NCBI GenBank assembly: GCA_016789905.1
Contig: JAEUQC010000010.1
Span: forward strand, 1 to 64,000
Direction of reading: 5' to 3'
Source of the DNA: Bryobacterales bacterium
GTDB taxonomy: Bacteria > Acidobacteriota > Terriglobia > Bryobacterales > Bryobacteraceae
Length of the DNA stretch: 64,000 nucleotides
The position numbers and the translations under genes were made by a program. Positions 46,132 through 54,980 of this stretch are shown here, in pieces (within the stretch, counting starts at the first letter, position 1; each line of letters begins with the position of its first letter). The notes below the pieces were generated by a model. The model ran no database searches, was not told the DNA's origin, and saw only the letters and a list, made by a program, of their open reading frames with translations.

Positions 46132-49100
46132 CGCGCAGCCCGAGTTGGGCCCGGCGCCCGAAGAGCCCGGAGAGTTGATTGTTGCTGACGCCAAACAAGC
46201 TGCTTTGCACATTGGTGTTCGGGTTGGCCCAGGTCATGTTGTTCGCCGCGTTGAAGACATCCATGCGCAGTTCGCCACGCACCCGTTCCGTAATGGGCAT
46301 CCGTTTGACGATGGAAGCGTCCACGTTGAACAGGCCCGGATTGGTGAGTCCATCATACTGCCAGGGATTGGTCCGCGGCGTGAAGTTGGGAAGCCGGGAA
46401 AACGCCTGTGTGTTGAACCAGCGCGCGGGCGTTGGGTTTTCAACAATCGGATCGCCATTCACCTGCATGCCGCCGAAGCGAACGTAGAAGCCGGAACGCC
46501 AGGTCATCAGGCCGGTGAGGTCCCAGCCGCCAACGGCCAAATCGAGCAATTTGGGCATGGACGCGAACAGGGCGCGGCCGCGGCCAACGGGAAGTTCCCA
46601 GGTCGCCGCGAGCGAAAGCCGCTGGCGAGGTTTATCGCTTTCCTGCCAAGTGAATTCGCGAGTGAAGCTGGCAATGTCGTTGAAGAACACCTCGTCCTGC
46701 TGGCGGCTGTAGTTGTAGCCCATAAGAACGGAGTAGCCATTAGCGAAGCGGCGGTTGAGACGAAGCTGGAAGGACTGGTAGCGGGAACTGCCGCCCTCAA
46801 TGCCATCGATGACATTGAGGTTGCCGTACTGCGGATACTGGCGCGCCAGGCTGGTAAGCCCAACGGTGCGCTGGTAGCGGAGGGCGCCGGGGAATTTGTT
46901 CACCGTCGAGAAGTTGAAGAACGGGTTGGCAACGGCGCGGTTGGTGGCGTCCTTGAATTCATAGGCGACGCGAGGATCCACTTGATTGATGTTGTAGCTG
47001 CCGATAAGCTGGCTGGAGAAGTTGATGTAGTAAGTAACATCGAGCAGCATGTTTCGCGGCAACTGGCGCTGGAAGGAAAAATTGATTCGGTCGCTGTAGC
47101 TGCGCGGGCGATTGGCGTTGACGTAGGACAAGGAATCGCCCAGCGAAGTGTAGCGGCCCAGACTCTTTTCATAGGCAGGCACAACGGGCGTGGCGGCGGG
47201 GAACGGATCGCGAAGACGCGTCTGAGGAACGCCTAGCACGGCCGGATAGGCGCCGGTGACGTTTTTGTAGCCTACGTAGATCGTGTCGAACACGTTGAAG
47301 GTTCCGCCCGTCCAGGGAGTCAGGTAGCGGCCGTAGCCGACGCGGAGCGAACTCTTGTCGTTGATGCGATAAGCGGCGCCGATGCGCGGCGAGAAGCCGC
47401 CGCGGCCGGCGTTCCATTGGCCGCGGTTGTTGGAATCAGCGAATTGGAATGCGCCGTTGAGCGTGGTGGGCCCTTTGTAGAACTGGGTGAGTTCGGCGGG
47501 CATTTGCGGCGCGGCGGCGCCCTGCATTTCGGGGATGGGGGAAGTCAGGTCCAGCGGGCGCGTCAGCCTGTCCTGCGGATCGGTATAGGCGGTTTCAAAC
47601 TCGTAGCGAAGGCCGAGGTTGATGGTCAGGTCCCGGCTGACTTTCCAATCGTCGTTGATAAACGTGCCATAGAAGCGGTTCTGACCCTGGGGCAGGATGC
47701 TGGCGGTCATCGACGTGGCGCCGCTGTCCCAGCTATCGGCGCCGCCGCCGGCCGGCTGCACCGCGCCAAGCAGGAAGGTGGCATACCCGTCGCCGGAGGC
47801 GCGCAAATCGGGATTCACATAGGTGGCCGACGTGGCGTCGGCCTGGAATCCGAAGCCGGGATTGTTATTGACAATCAGGCTGGTGGTGCGTGTGCCGCGG
47901 GTGTCAGCGCCCATCTTCAGGTAATGCTTGCCTTGCTGCCGGGCCAGCTTGACGCTCACGCTGTCGGCCGTTGGCCGTTGGTCCCACGTGCCGCCGCGCG
48001 GCCCCATGGCTGTCCAGTATTCGCTGTTGTTTACGCCCATGATGGACATGCGCGGCAGCAGTTCGGGCACGGCTTTGTTGGCGAAGATGGTGTTGTAGAA
48101 GTTGGAATTGGGCCAAATCGTGTTCCAACCCACGTTCGCCGTGGAGGCGAACCGGGATGCGTCGACGAAGCTATGATACGTGGCGTTCACGTTGAGAATG
48201 GTGCTGGCGCTCACCATGTAAACGGCGTCGCCAGAGATGGAGAGCGCGTCCCGTTGGCTGCCCCGGTCGTTCACGTAGAAATCGGAACCGGTGGGGTTTG
48301 AGGTGGTGACAGGGGTCCAGAGTTTGCTGTAGCGGCCGTAAAAACGGAGCTTCTCATTGAGGACGTAATCCGTCCGGTTGGAGATGTTGTGGTAGTCGTA
48401 GCGGATGGGCAGCGGAACGTAGTAGTTGTTGATGTTGTACGGTCCCTGGCCCGGCCGGTTCGGCTTCCAAAGCTTGCTCATGTAGAGCGTGGCGATAGGA
48501 TCCTGCGCGGACTTGGGGATGATATTTCCGGGCAAGGGCATGCGGGTGATGGTGCGTCCATCGGCGGAGGTCTGGGTGGTGAAGGGGTCGTAGATGGCGC
48601 GCAGGCCGCCGGTGGCGTTCAGCGATTGCGAGAAGTTTCCCTCCCGTTCCAGGTCGGTGGGCAGCGTGTGGATCAGATCGTTGGGATCGGTCTTCCGCCA
48701 CTGCTCGTAGGAGAAGAAGTTGAAGAGTTTGTTCTTCTTTATCGGGCCGCCAACGGTGCCGCCGTACATATGGGTGCGGCCAAGATTGATGGTGCGAAAA
48801 ACTCGATTCTCAAGCGCGTTCGCCCACGGATACTGGCCCTGATAAAACGCGTTGCCGTGCCAATCGTTCGTGCCCGCCTTCATCGTCAGCGTAATGGCGG
48901 CGCCGGAGGAGTGACCGTACTCGGCATCCACGGCGTTTTGCTGCACAGCCACTTCCTGCACAGCGTCCGGCGAAGGCATGTAGCTGGTCTTGTAGCCGAT
49001 GCCGATGGGACTGCCGTCGATCTGCAGGTCGTTCGAGTAATCGCGTCCGCCGCCCACCTGCTGGCGGTTGCCGGACCAGGTCATGTAGGGCTCCACTTCG

Positions 49101-49603
49101 CGGGCCGTATCGCTTTGGACCACCGCCGGGTCAAGCCTGGCCAGCAGTAGCGGATTACGGGATATTTGCGGCAGGTTACTCACCAGCGCGCTATCAACAG
49201 TGGTTTCGAGCTTACTCGTATTGAACTGCACAGTGCTGGCCTGGCCCTCCACGGTGACCGTTTCGCGAACGTCACCGGGCCGGAGAACGGCGTCCACGGT
49301 CACGTCGGACCGGGATTGCAGAACCACGTTGGACTGAACGAATTTGTTGAAGCCTTGAAGATTGACTGTAACGGAATACTTACCGGGGAGAACAAGATCG
49401 AACAGATAGCGGCCCTGTTCGCTGGTCAGCCGGGTGCTTGCGACGCCGGTATCCAGATTGGAAAGCGTTACGGTGGCGCCGCTGATGGCGGCCTGCGTTC
49501 CGTCGGTGACTACTCCCTGGACGCGGCCGCGGTACTCCTGCGCGCACAAACCACCGGCGAGGGCGAGCAGCACCAGACTTGGCAACACGGGCTTGTTTGA
49601 CAT
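46121..49603 (-). CDS. Oar-like TonB-dependent outer-membrane receptor 3
   Basis: About 1160 aa from the ATG at 49603, which has AGAGGAG five bases upstream; the 33 longer codons are likely untranslated. The signal SNKPVLPSLVLLALAGGLCAQ leads into a carboxypeptidase-regulatory domain (GVVTDGTQAAISGATVTLSN), a plug (SALVSNLPQISRNPLLLARL, NDLQIDGSPIGIG) and a large barrel ending RRAQLGLRVEF. It differs in sequence from the other two receptors. It heads a tightly overlapping unit with TPR and CRTAC1-like genes, so these may work with the imported substrate. Confidence 0.92.
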   Translation of the reverse strand: MSNKPVLPSLVLLALAGGLCAQEYRGRVQGVVTDGTQAAISGATVTLSNLDTGVASTRLTSEQGRYLFDLVLPGKYSVTVNLQGFNKFVQSNVVLQSRSDVTVDAVLRPGDVRETVTVEGQASTVQFNTSKLETTVDSALVSNLPQISRNPLLLARLDPAVVQSDTAREVEPYMTWSGNRQQVGGGRDYSNDLQIDGSPIGIGYKTSYMPSPDAVQEVAVQQNAVDAEYGHSSGAAITLTMKAGTNDWHGNAFYQGQYPWANALENRVFRTINLGRTHMYGGTVGGPIKKNKLFNFFSYEQWRKTDPNDLIHTLPTDLEREGNFSQSLNATGGLRAIYDPFTTQTSADGRTITRMPLPGNIIPKSAQDPIATLYMSKLWKPNRPGQGPYNINNYYVPLPIRYDYHNISNRTDYVLNEKLRFYGRYSKLWTPVTTSNPTGSDFYVNDRGSQRDALSISGDAVYMVSASTILNVNATYHSFVDASRFASTANVGWNTIWPNSNFYNTIFANKAVPELLPRMSIMGVNNSEYWTAMGPRGGTWDQRPTADSVSVKLARQQGKHYLKMGADTRGTRTTSLIVNNNPGFGFQADATSATYVNPDLRASGDGYATFLLGAVQPAGGGADSWDSGATSMTASILPQGQNRFYGTFINDDWKVSRDLTINLGLRYEFETAYTDPQDRLTRPLDLTSPIPEMQGAAAPQMPAELTQFYKGPTTLNGAFQFADSNNRGQWNAGRGGFSPRIGAAYRINDKSSLRVGYGRYLTPWTGGTFNVFDTIYVGYKNVTGAYPAVLGVPQTRLRDPFPAATPVVPAYEKSLGRYTSLGDSLSYVNANRPRSYSDRINFSFQRQLPRNMLLDVTYYINFSSQLIGSYNINQVDPRVAYEFKDATNRAVANPFFNFSTVNKFPGALRYQRTVGLTSLARQYPQYGNLNVIDGIEGGSSRYQSFQLRLNRRFANGYSVLMGYNYSRQQDEVFFNDIASFTREFTWQESDKPRQRLSLAATWELPVGRGRALFASMPKLLDLAVGGWDLTGLMTWRSGFYVRFGGMQVNGDPIVENPTPARWFNTQAFSRLPNFTPRTNPWQYDGLTNPGLFNVDASIVKRMPITERVRGELRMDVFNAANNMTWANPNTNVQSSLFGVSNNQLSGLFGRRAQLGLRVEF

Positions 49604-49767
49604 AGAACTCCTCTGCGAATCATTCGAAAATGCCAACGGGTAATGGAGAGCAACTAATCGCTTAGTGAAAGCTCGGCAGGGAGACTGTATCACACTCGGC
49701 ACCCCGTGTAGCCGGGGCTTGCGGGGAGAATTTCCCTTTGTATTTCCGGAATGCCGCGCCGTATTTC

Positions 49768-51708
49768 TTACGGTCTGCGCAACGACGGGGCGGGCTTGGC
49801 CAGACGTTGCACGCGGGTGCGAATCTGCGTGGAATCGGGATAATTGGGGGCAAGCGTGAGATAGGCGTTGTAGGCTTGCGAGGCTTTGGCCGAATCACCG
49901 TTGGCTTCGTGGAAGGCACCGAGTTCGGCATAGATGGGAGCGTAATTAACGTCGATCGCCAGCACGGCCCGGACGGCCTCCAGGAAAGGCTCGGGACGGT
50001 TCAGGACGCGGTTCAGGCGAGCGAGGGACCATTGAATGCCTGTGGCCTTGGGAAAGAGACGGGCCGCTTCTTCCAGGTGCGGCAGCGCCTGCTTCGGTTC
50101 GTTCGCGTTGATGTGCAACTGGGCGATTTGCAGCCGGGGGAGCGCCCAGGAAGGGGTCAACTTGCGCGCCTGCTCAAACGAGGCGCGCGCCTCCGGAAAA
50201 CGGCTCTGGTTTTGCAGCGCCACGCCGAGCGCATTGTAGGCGCAGGCAAAATTGGGGTCGATTTCGAGTGACTGGCGCAGCGCTTTTTCGGCGTCGGTGA
50301 ACCGGCCGCCGGCGATATAAGCGCGAGACTGGCAGAAGAGTGCGCGGGCATCGAGCGAACGGTCATTCGGACGAAGCGTCTTCAAGAGGCGGAAGGCACT
50401 GGCGGAATGATTGAACATGGCCGCTTTCAGCGCGATGGTGTTGGAATGCACATAATCGGAGACGCAAGCTTGGCCCGCGTCTTCCAGGGCGTGGGCCATG
50501 CGGGCGGCCGCGTGCGGCCGTTGTTGCGGCGTCCAGGGGTGCCGCGAATAACTGTCCCAGGCGGCCTGAATCTGTCCGGCGGCGAGGACTCGTTCCAACC
50601 GTGCCAGGGCGAACTCCGGAGCGGTGTGGACATCGATGGTGACGGGCCCGGGGGCGAGCGAGATTTCGTGTTCGTGCGGAGCTACGGCGGGCTCCTCCAG
50701 CGAGAGCGCGTGCGCGCCCGGCCGCAGATTCTCGATTACGAGTTGGCCATTCGCACGGACGGTGCCATGGAAAGCAGCGTCGATGTACACAGCGGTTCGA
50801 GGCGCGGCGACGAGCGTAAGCGTGGTTGGTTGATAGGCCGGCACGGAGCGCTGCACGGGAAGTGTCGCCAAAGGCAAGGCGCCTTCAAAGTTGCCGGCGA
50901 CACGCGGGTTTTGGCGTGCCGAGGTCTGTTCCGGGACGATGCGCGACACATAGTCCAACAGTTCACCGGCGCGGATGACGCCGTCGGGTGTGCGCTCAGC
51001 GGCCCCGCGCAGACCGTTGAGAATTGCGAAAGTGAAAACTCCGTGACCGCCGCCCCAACGGGCGTCTTCAAAGGACTGCTCCCGCGAGCGAGAGGCCAAC
51101 AGCTTTAGCACATCGCGGTCGCCAATCGCGTGCAGCGCGGCTTCCAGATCGGGCGGCGCATTGGGATCGGCGGCCCAGCCGATAGCCCCGGCGTGGCAGG
51201 CGTCGGCAATCAGCACAACCGTTCCGGCACGGAGGCGGGGTCCGATAGCGGCGTTGATTTCAGCGAATGCGATGCCGGTGGAGTGCAGATTCTGCGGGTC
51301 GGAATCGTGGGCCACGAAATAGCCATCCGCCGAGTCACCACGCACGGCGTGGCCGGCCAGGAAGAGATAGACGATGTCGTTCGCGCCTGCCGATTCGGGC
51401 AGCCAGTGCGTGAGCGCCGCGCGGATGCCGCCGGCGGTGGCGTGCTGGTTCGCCAGCAGACGAACGTGGGAAGCGGGCAGAGCACCGCCTTGCGGCGACC
51501 GCAGGAAACGGGCGAACTCCTCGGCGTCGCGGTGGGCGAATTTCAATTGGGCCGCCGGCGGGGCGAACTTGTAGTTGGAGACGCCAATGACGAGCGCCCA
51601 CCGATTGCGTTTATCCGGCAGTGGTGCGGCATCCACTTCCAGCCGCAGATCGCGAGAAGTTTGCGCGGCGAGGGTGGCGGTGAACAAAGTGGCAATGAAC
51701 AGTCGCAT
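49768..51708 (-). CDS. Caspase-like (C14) protease with PEGA-like and TPR domains
   Basis: 646 aa from the ATG at 51708 with GGAGGA seven bases upstream. A signal (RLFIATLFTATLAAQ) is followed by a caspase/metacaspase p20 domain (about 35-260) with the His in FLAGHAVRGD (His120) and the Cys in LIADACHAGA (Cys171). A PEGA-like beta domain (YIDAAFHGTVRANGQLVIEN, about 295-360) and then TPRs (about 450-640) complete it. Bacterial caspase homologues serve in signalling, proteolysis and cell-death pathways; the substrate is unknown. It lies 164 bases upstream of receptor 3 on the same strand and is divergent from the Gfo/Idh gene. Confidence 0.88.
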   Translation of the reverse strand: MRLFIATLFTATLAAQTSRDLRLEVDAAPLPDKRNRWALVIGVSNYKFAPPAAQLKFAHRDAEEFARFLRSPQGGALPASHVRLLANQHATAGGIRAALTHWLPESAGANDIVYLFLAGHAVRGDSADGYFVAHDSDPQNLHSTGIAFAEINAAIGPRLRAGTVVLIADACHAGAIGWAADPNAPPDLEAALHAIGDRDVLKLLASRSREQSFEDARWGGGHGVFTFAILNGLRGAAERTPDGVIRAGELLDYVSRIVPEQTSARQNPRVAGNFEGALPLATLPVQRSVPAYQPTTLTLVAAPRTAVYIDAAFHGTVRANGQLVIENLRPGAHALSLEEPAVAPHEHEISLAPGPVTIDVHTAPEFALARLERVLAAGQIQAAWDSYSRHPWTPQQRPHAAARMAHALEDAGQACVSDYVHSNTIALKAAMFNHSASAFRLLKTLRPNDRSLDARALFCQSRAYIAGGRFTDAEKALRQSLEIDPNFACAYNALGVALQNQSRFPEARASFEQARKLTPSWALPRLQIAQLHINANEPKQALPHLEEAARLFPKATGIQWSLARLNRVLNRPEPFLEAVRAVLAIDVNYAPIYAELGAFHEANGDSAKASQAYNAYLTLAPNYPDSTQIRTRVQRLAKPAPSLRRP

Positions 51709-51846
51709 GGGGCTTCCTCCACTATAGGCGCGTAGGCGGGCGCCAATGGGCGAGGGAGTTAACAGAAGTGACGGGTGTATACTGGCGGCATAAGCGCGCC
51801 ATTCGGGCTCGTGTTGCGACTGGCGGCGCCTGCGGGAGCGTGACGA

Positions 51847-53007
51847 ATGTCTTGGAATCGCAGGACTTTTTTGGCGGCGGGCGCGCCGCTGCTGGGGGCG
51901 CAGGCGGCGCCCAGCGACCGGATCCGGCTGGGCCTGATCGGCGCCGGCGGACGGGCCCGGGACCTGGTTCGCGAAGTGCGAATGGCGAGGGAGAACGCCC
52001 ATATCATCGCCGTCTGCGACGTTTGGCGAGTGAACCGGGAGGCGATGGCCGCACAACTGGCCCGGGACTTCGACGCACCTCCCAGGCAGACCACGCGCTA
52101 CCAGGAACTGCTGGCCATGCGCGACGTGGACGCCGTACTGATCGCCACGCCGGACATGACACACCCGCGCATACTGGCCGATGCCATTGCGGCGGGCAAG
52201 GATGTCTACGTCGAAAAGCCCTTCGCGGTGGATTTCGCGGAAGGAAAAATGGCGTATAAGGCCGTGAAGAGTTCGAACCGCGTGGTGCAGGTGGGAACGC
52301 AGCGGCGCAGCGATGCCGGGTTCATTGGGGCTGCAAAGGCCGTGCAAGGCGGCGCCATTGGAAAGGTCACACGGGTGTCGATGGATTACCACTTTCAGTC
52401 GCCGCGTTGGCGCAAAGATATTTCAAACGTGCGCGCGGAGGATGTGGATTGGGAGGCATTTCAATTTGGCGGGAAAATCAGCGGCGGCTTTGATGCGCGA
52501 AAACTGCGCGAGTGGCAGCTTTTCCGCGAAACGACCAGCGGCATTTCGGGATTGTGGCTGTGCCATTTGATCGATCTGGCGGCGTGGTACCTGAACGATC
52601 CCTACCCGCGGCACGCCATGACCATGGGCGGCGTGTACCTTTACAAAGACGGGCGGCAGACGAGCGATGTGTACCAGACAATGATTGAATACACCGATTG
52701 CCTGGTAACCTTCGCCATGTCGCTGACTAATCCGGACGGCGGACGAAACCTGTGGTTTGGGACGAAAGGGACGATGGACGCCGAGGGGTTGAGGATCACC
52801 GCGGCGGGGGCCGCAACGCCAATTGAACGGGCACCGGATGTAGAGTCTCACATGGCCAATTTCCTGCGCTGCGTGCGCAGCCGGCAGACACCGCGGGCAA
52901 GCGTGGAAGCCGGATTCAGCCACGCGGTGGCCGGCTGCATGGCGGCTGTTTCGCTGGAAACCGGACGGCGCGTCCGCTTCGACGCGGCGAACCTGGAGAT
53001 CGTGTGA
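51847..53007 (+). CDS. Gfo/Idh/MocA-family oxidoreductase, likely exported
   Basis: 386 aa. Leader SWNRRTFLAAGAPLLGAQA has twin arginines and a hydrophobic core. The Rossmann motif GLIGAGGRARD (29-39) and VYVEKPF mark the family. The C-terminal domain has QVGTQRRSDAGFIGAAK and the usual alpha/beta dimer region. It is related to, but clearly diverged from, the oxidoreductase at 35396. It overlaps the next gene by 4 bases (GTGA), and that gene overlaps the third, so the three are a coupled operon for oxidation of a sugar or sugar acid. Confidence 0.9.
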   Translation: MSWNRRTFLAAGAPLLGAQAAPSDRIRLGLIGAGGRARDLVREVRMARENAHIIAVCDVWRVNREAMAAQLARDFDAPPRQTTRYQELLAMRDVDAVLIATPDMTHPRILADAIAAGKDVYVEKPFAVDFAEGKMAYKAVKSSNRVVQVGTQRRSDAGFIGAAKAVQGGAIGKVTRVSMDYHFQSPRWRKDISNVRAEDVDWEAFQFGGKISGGFDARKLREWQLFRETTSGISGLWLCHLIDLAAWYLNDPYPRHAMTMGGVYLYKDGRQTSDVYQTMIEYTDCLVTFAMSLTNPDGGRNLWFGTKGTMDAEGLRITAAGAATPIERAPDVESHMANFLRCVRSRQTPRASVEAGFSHAVAGCMAAVSLETGRRVRFDAANLEIV

Positions 53008-54161
53008 CGCGGCGCACTTTCGCGGGCGGGCTGGCGGCGTTAGCGGCCGCCGGGCCGGCCATCAAGTCCATTGAAGTATTTCCGGTTATTTACCCGGTCA
53101 CTGGCTACTTCAAATTTTTTCCGAAACCGGAGCGGCCCTGCGTGTTCGTGAAGATCACGTGCGAGGACGGCACCTTCGGCTGGGGCCAATCGGTGCCTAC
53201 GCACACCTGGAGCTACGAGACGCCGGAAAGCGTTACCACGGCGCTGCGCGGCTATCTGGCGCCGGCCTTGATCGGCAGAAATCCAACCGACATCGGCGGT
53301 GCTCATGCGTTGATGAACCGGGCCATCGCCGCATCCTTTTCCACGGGGATGCCGATCGCGAAAGCGGGCGTTGACCTGGCGTTGCACGACATTGCCGGCA
53401 AGCTGGCGGGAAAGAGCGTGGCGGCGCTATGGGAACGGAAACCGTTGGAGCGCGTGACGCTCAGTTGGACCGTGAACGTGAAGAGCGTGGAGGAGGCCAA
53501 AGGCCTGTTGGACGCCGGTCGCGGGTTGGGATATCGCCACTTCAACATCAAGGTTGCGCCGGACCCGAAGTTCGATGTGGAGTTGGCGGCGGCGGTGCGG
53601 AAGTACGCGAAAGACTCGTTTCTATGGGCCGATGCCAACGGCGGTTACGACACGAAATCGGCCTTGTTCGCCGCGCCGCGGCTGGCGGCGGTGGGAGTGA
53701 ACGTGTTGGAGCAGCCGGTGGCGCCGAACCGGTTGAGCGGGTTGGCGGCGTTGAAAAAACAGGGCGCGCTGCCGGTGATTCTGGACGAGGGCGTGGTGTC
53801 GGTGACCGATCTGGAAGAGTTTCACCAGTTGGGCCTGCTGGACGGAGTGGCGATGAAACCGGCGCGCACTGCGGGACTGTGGGACGCCCGGGCGCAGGTG
53901 GAGTATCTGGAAAGGAACCGGCTGCTGTTTCTCGGCAGCGGGTTGACCGATCCGGACGTCTCCCTGGCGGCTTCGTTGTTGCTGTATGGGGCCTATGGAT
54001 TGGCGAGGCCCGCGGCGTTGAATGGATTGCAGTTCCTGGCGGGTTCGTTCCTGAAGACGCCGTTCAAGCTGGAAGACGGGGCGTTGCGCGTGCCGACCGG
54101 GCCAGGCTTGGGCGTGGAAGTGGACGAGGAAAAAGTGAGGAAAGCGGCGTATGTGGTTTAG
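53004..54161 (+). CDS. Enolase-superfamily (mandelate racemase/MLE-like) protein
   Basis: 385 aa with a GTG start. The leader TRRTFAGGLAALAAAGPA is Tat-like. The N-terminal capping domain (SIEVFPVIYPVTGYFKFFP) precedes the TIM barrel, with metal ligands Asp210 (WADANGG), Glu236 (LEQPV) and Asp261/Glu262 (ILDEGV). At the catalytic KxK position the sequence is NIK (181-183), so the first Lys is an Asn and Lys183 is kept. This suggests an altered racemase or dehydratase chemistry. It overlaps the genes on both sides, between an oxidoreductase and a DUF6807 protein. Confidence 0.85.
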   Translation: MTRRTFAGGLAALAAAGPAIKSIEVFPVIYPVTGYFKFFPKPERPCVFVKITCEDGTFGWGQSVPTHTWSYETPESVTTALRGYLAPALIGRNPTDIGGAHALMNRAIAASFSTGMPIAKAGVDLALHDIAGKLAGKSVAALWERKPLERVTLSWTVNVKSVEEAKGLLDAGRGLGYRHFNIKVAPDPKFDVELAAAVRKYAKDSFLWADANGGYDTKSALFAAPRLAAVGVNVLEQPVAPNRLSGLAALKKQGALPVILDEGVVSVTDLEEFHQLGLLDGVAMKPARTAGLWDARAQVEYLERNRLLFLGSGLTDPDVSLAASLLLYGAYGLARPAALNGLQFLAGSFLKTPFKLEDGALRVPTGPGLGVEVDEEKVRKAAYVV

Positions 54162-54954
54162 TCTGTTGCTGGCGGCAGGACTCGGCTGGACAGATTTAGG
54201 CGACGGCCGGCTGGAGCTGCGCGACGGGGGGAATCCAGTTCTGGTGTACAACAGCGCACCTTTGTTGCCGGCCGGCGTGCCGGAAGATCGGCGGCGCTGC
54301 TGTTACATTTATCCGGTCTATACGCCGGGCCGCGTCGCCATGCTGGACGATTTCCCGAAGGATCATTACCACCACCGGGGTGTGTTCTGGGGCTGGCCGG
54401 TGGTGGAATTCGACGGGAAGACGGCGGACATTTGGATGATGAAGGGAATCGGGCACCGGCTGGTAAGGGTGCGCCGGATGCGGGGCGCGGGGCTGGAAGT
54501 GGAAAACGGTTGGTTTGCGCAGGAAAAACAGGTGGTGCGCGAAGTGGTGAAGATCACCGGGCTGGGGCAAGGCAGCTTTCGTGTGGAGTTGGAGCTAACC
54601 GCGCTGAACGGGCCCGTGACGCTGCGCGGGGCGCAGGACAAGGGCAAAAGCTATGGGGGATTCAGCGCCCGGTTCGGCGTGCGGGACGGGACGGTGATCA
54701 GAACTTCGGAAGGGGCCATCGAAAAGGACGAAGACCTGGTGCGGCATAGCTGGGCTGAGTTATCGGCGTTGTACGGCGGCAAGCCAGCCACGCTGCGGAT
54801 CACAGCGGAGACGCCGTACCAGTGGTGTTTGCGGAAGTACGGGTTCGTGGGAGCGTCCGTGCCAGGACGGGAGGGCGAGTTGCAAGGCATGACTTTAGAA
54901 AAAGGCAAACCGGTCGTGCTACGCTTCACCGTCTCCGCCCGCGACCAAAAATAA
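54151..54954 (+). CDS. DUF6807 (PmoA-like) family protein
   Basis: 267 aa. A short N-terminal signal-like segment (WFSLLLAAGLG) is followed by the family hallmark DDFPKDHYHHRGVFWGWPVVE and then beta-rich repeats. DUF6807 proteins are labelled PmoA-like for historical reasons and are not methane oxygenase subunits; the true role is unknown, but they sit with sugar-catabolic genes in Acidobacteria and Planctomycetes. The gene overlaps the enolase-superfamily gene by 11 bases. Its stop codon (54952-54954) lies inside the terminator hairpin. Confidence 0.85.
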   Translation: MWFSLLLAAGLGWTDLGDGRLELRDGGNPVLVYNSAPLLPAGVPEDRRRCCYIYPVYTPGRVAMLDDFPKDHYHHRGVFWGWPVVEFDGKTADIWMMKGIGHRLVRVRRMRGAGLEVENGWFAQEKQVVREVVKITGLGQGSFRVELELTALNGPVTLRGAQDKGKSYGGFSARFGVRDGTVIRTSEGAIEKDEDLVRHSWAELSALYGGKPATLRITAETPYQWCLRKYGFVGASVPGREGELQGMTLEKGKPVVLRFTVSARDQK

Positions 54955-54980
54955 TTGGTGCCAGGCACCAATTATTTTTT
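54947..54980. terminator. Symmetrical bidirectional terminator containing both stop codons
   Basis: Arms at 54947-54962 and 54964-54979 are a perfect 16-base inverted repeat with essentially no spacer. A and T runs flank both sides, so the hairpin can stop transcription from both directions. The TAA of the DUF6807 gene (54952-54954) and the TAA of the convergent SDR gene (54972-54974) both lie within it. Confidence 0.85.

Noticed and set aside
49662..49931. Minus-strand frame in the gap between the caspase-like gene and receptor 3
   Set aside because: It runs out of frame into the end of the caspase-like gene; Pro/Arg-rich with no motif.
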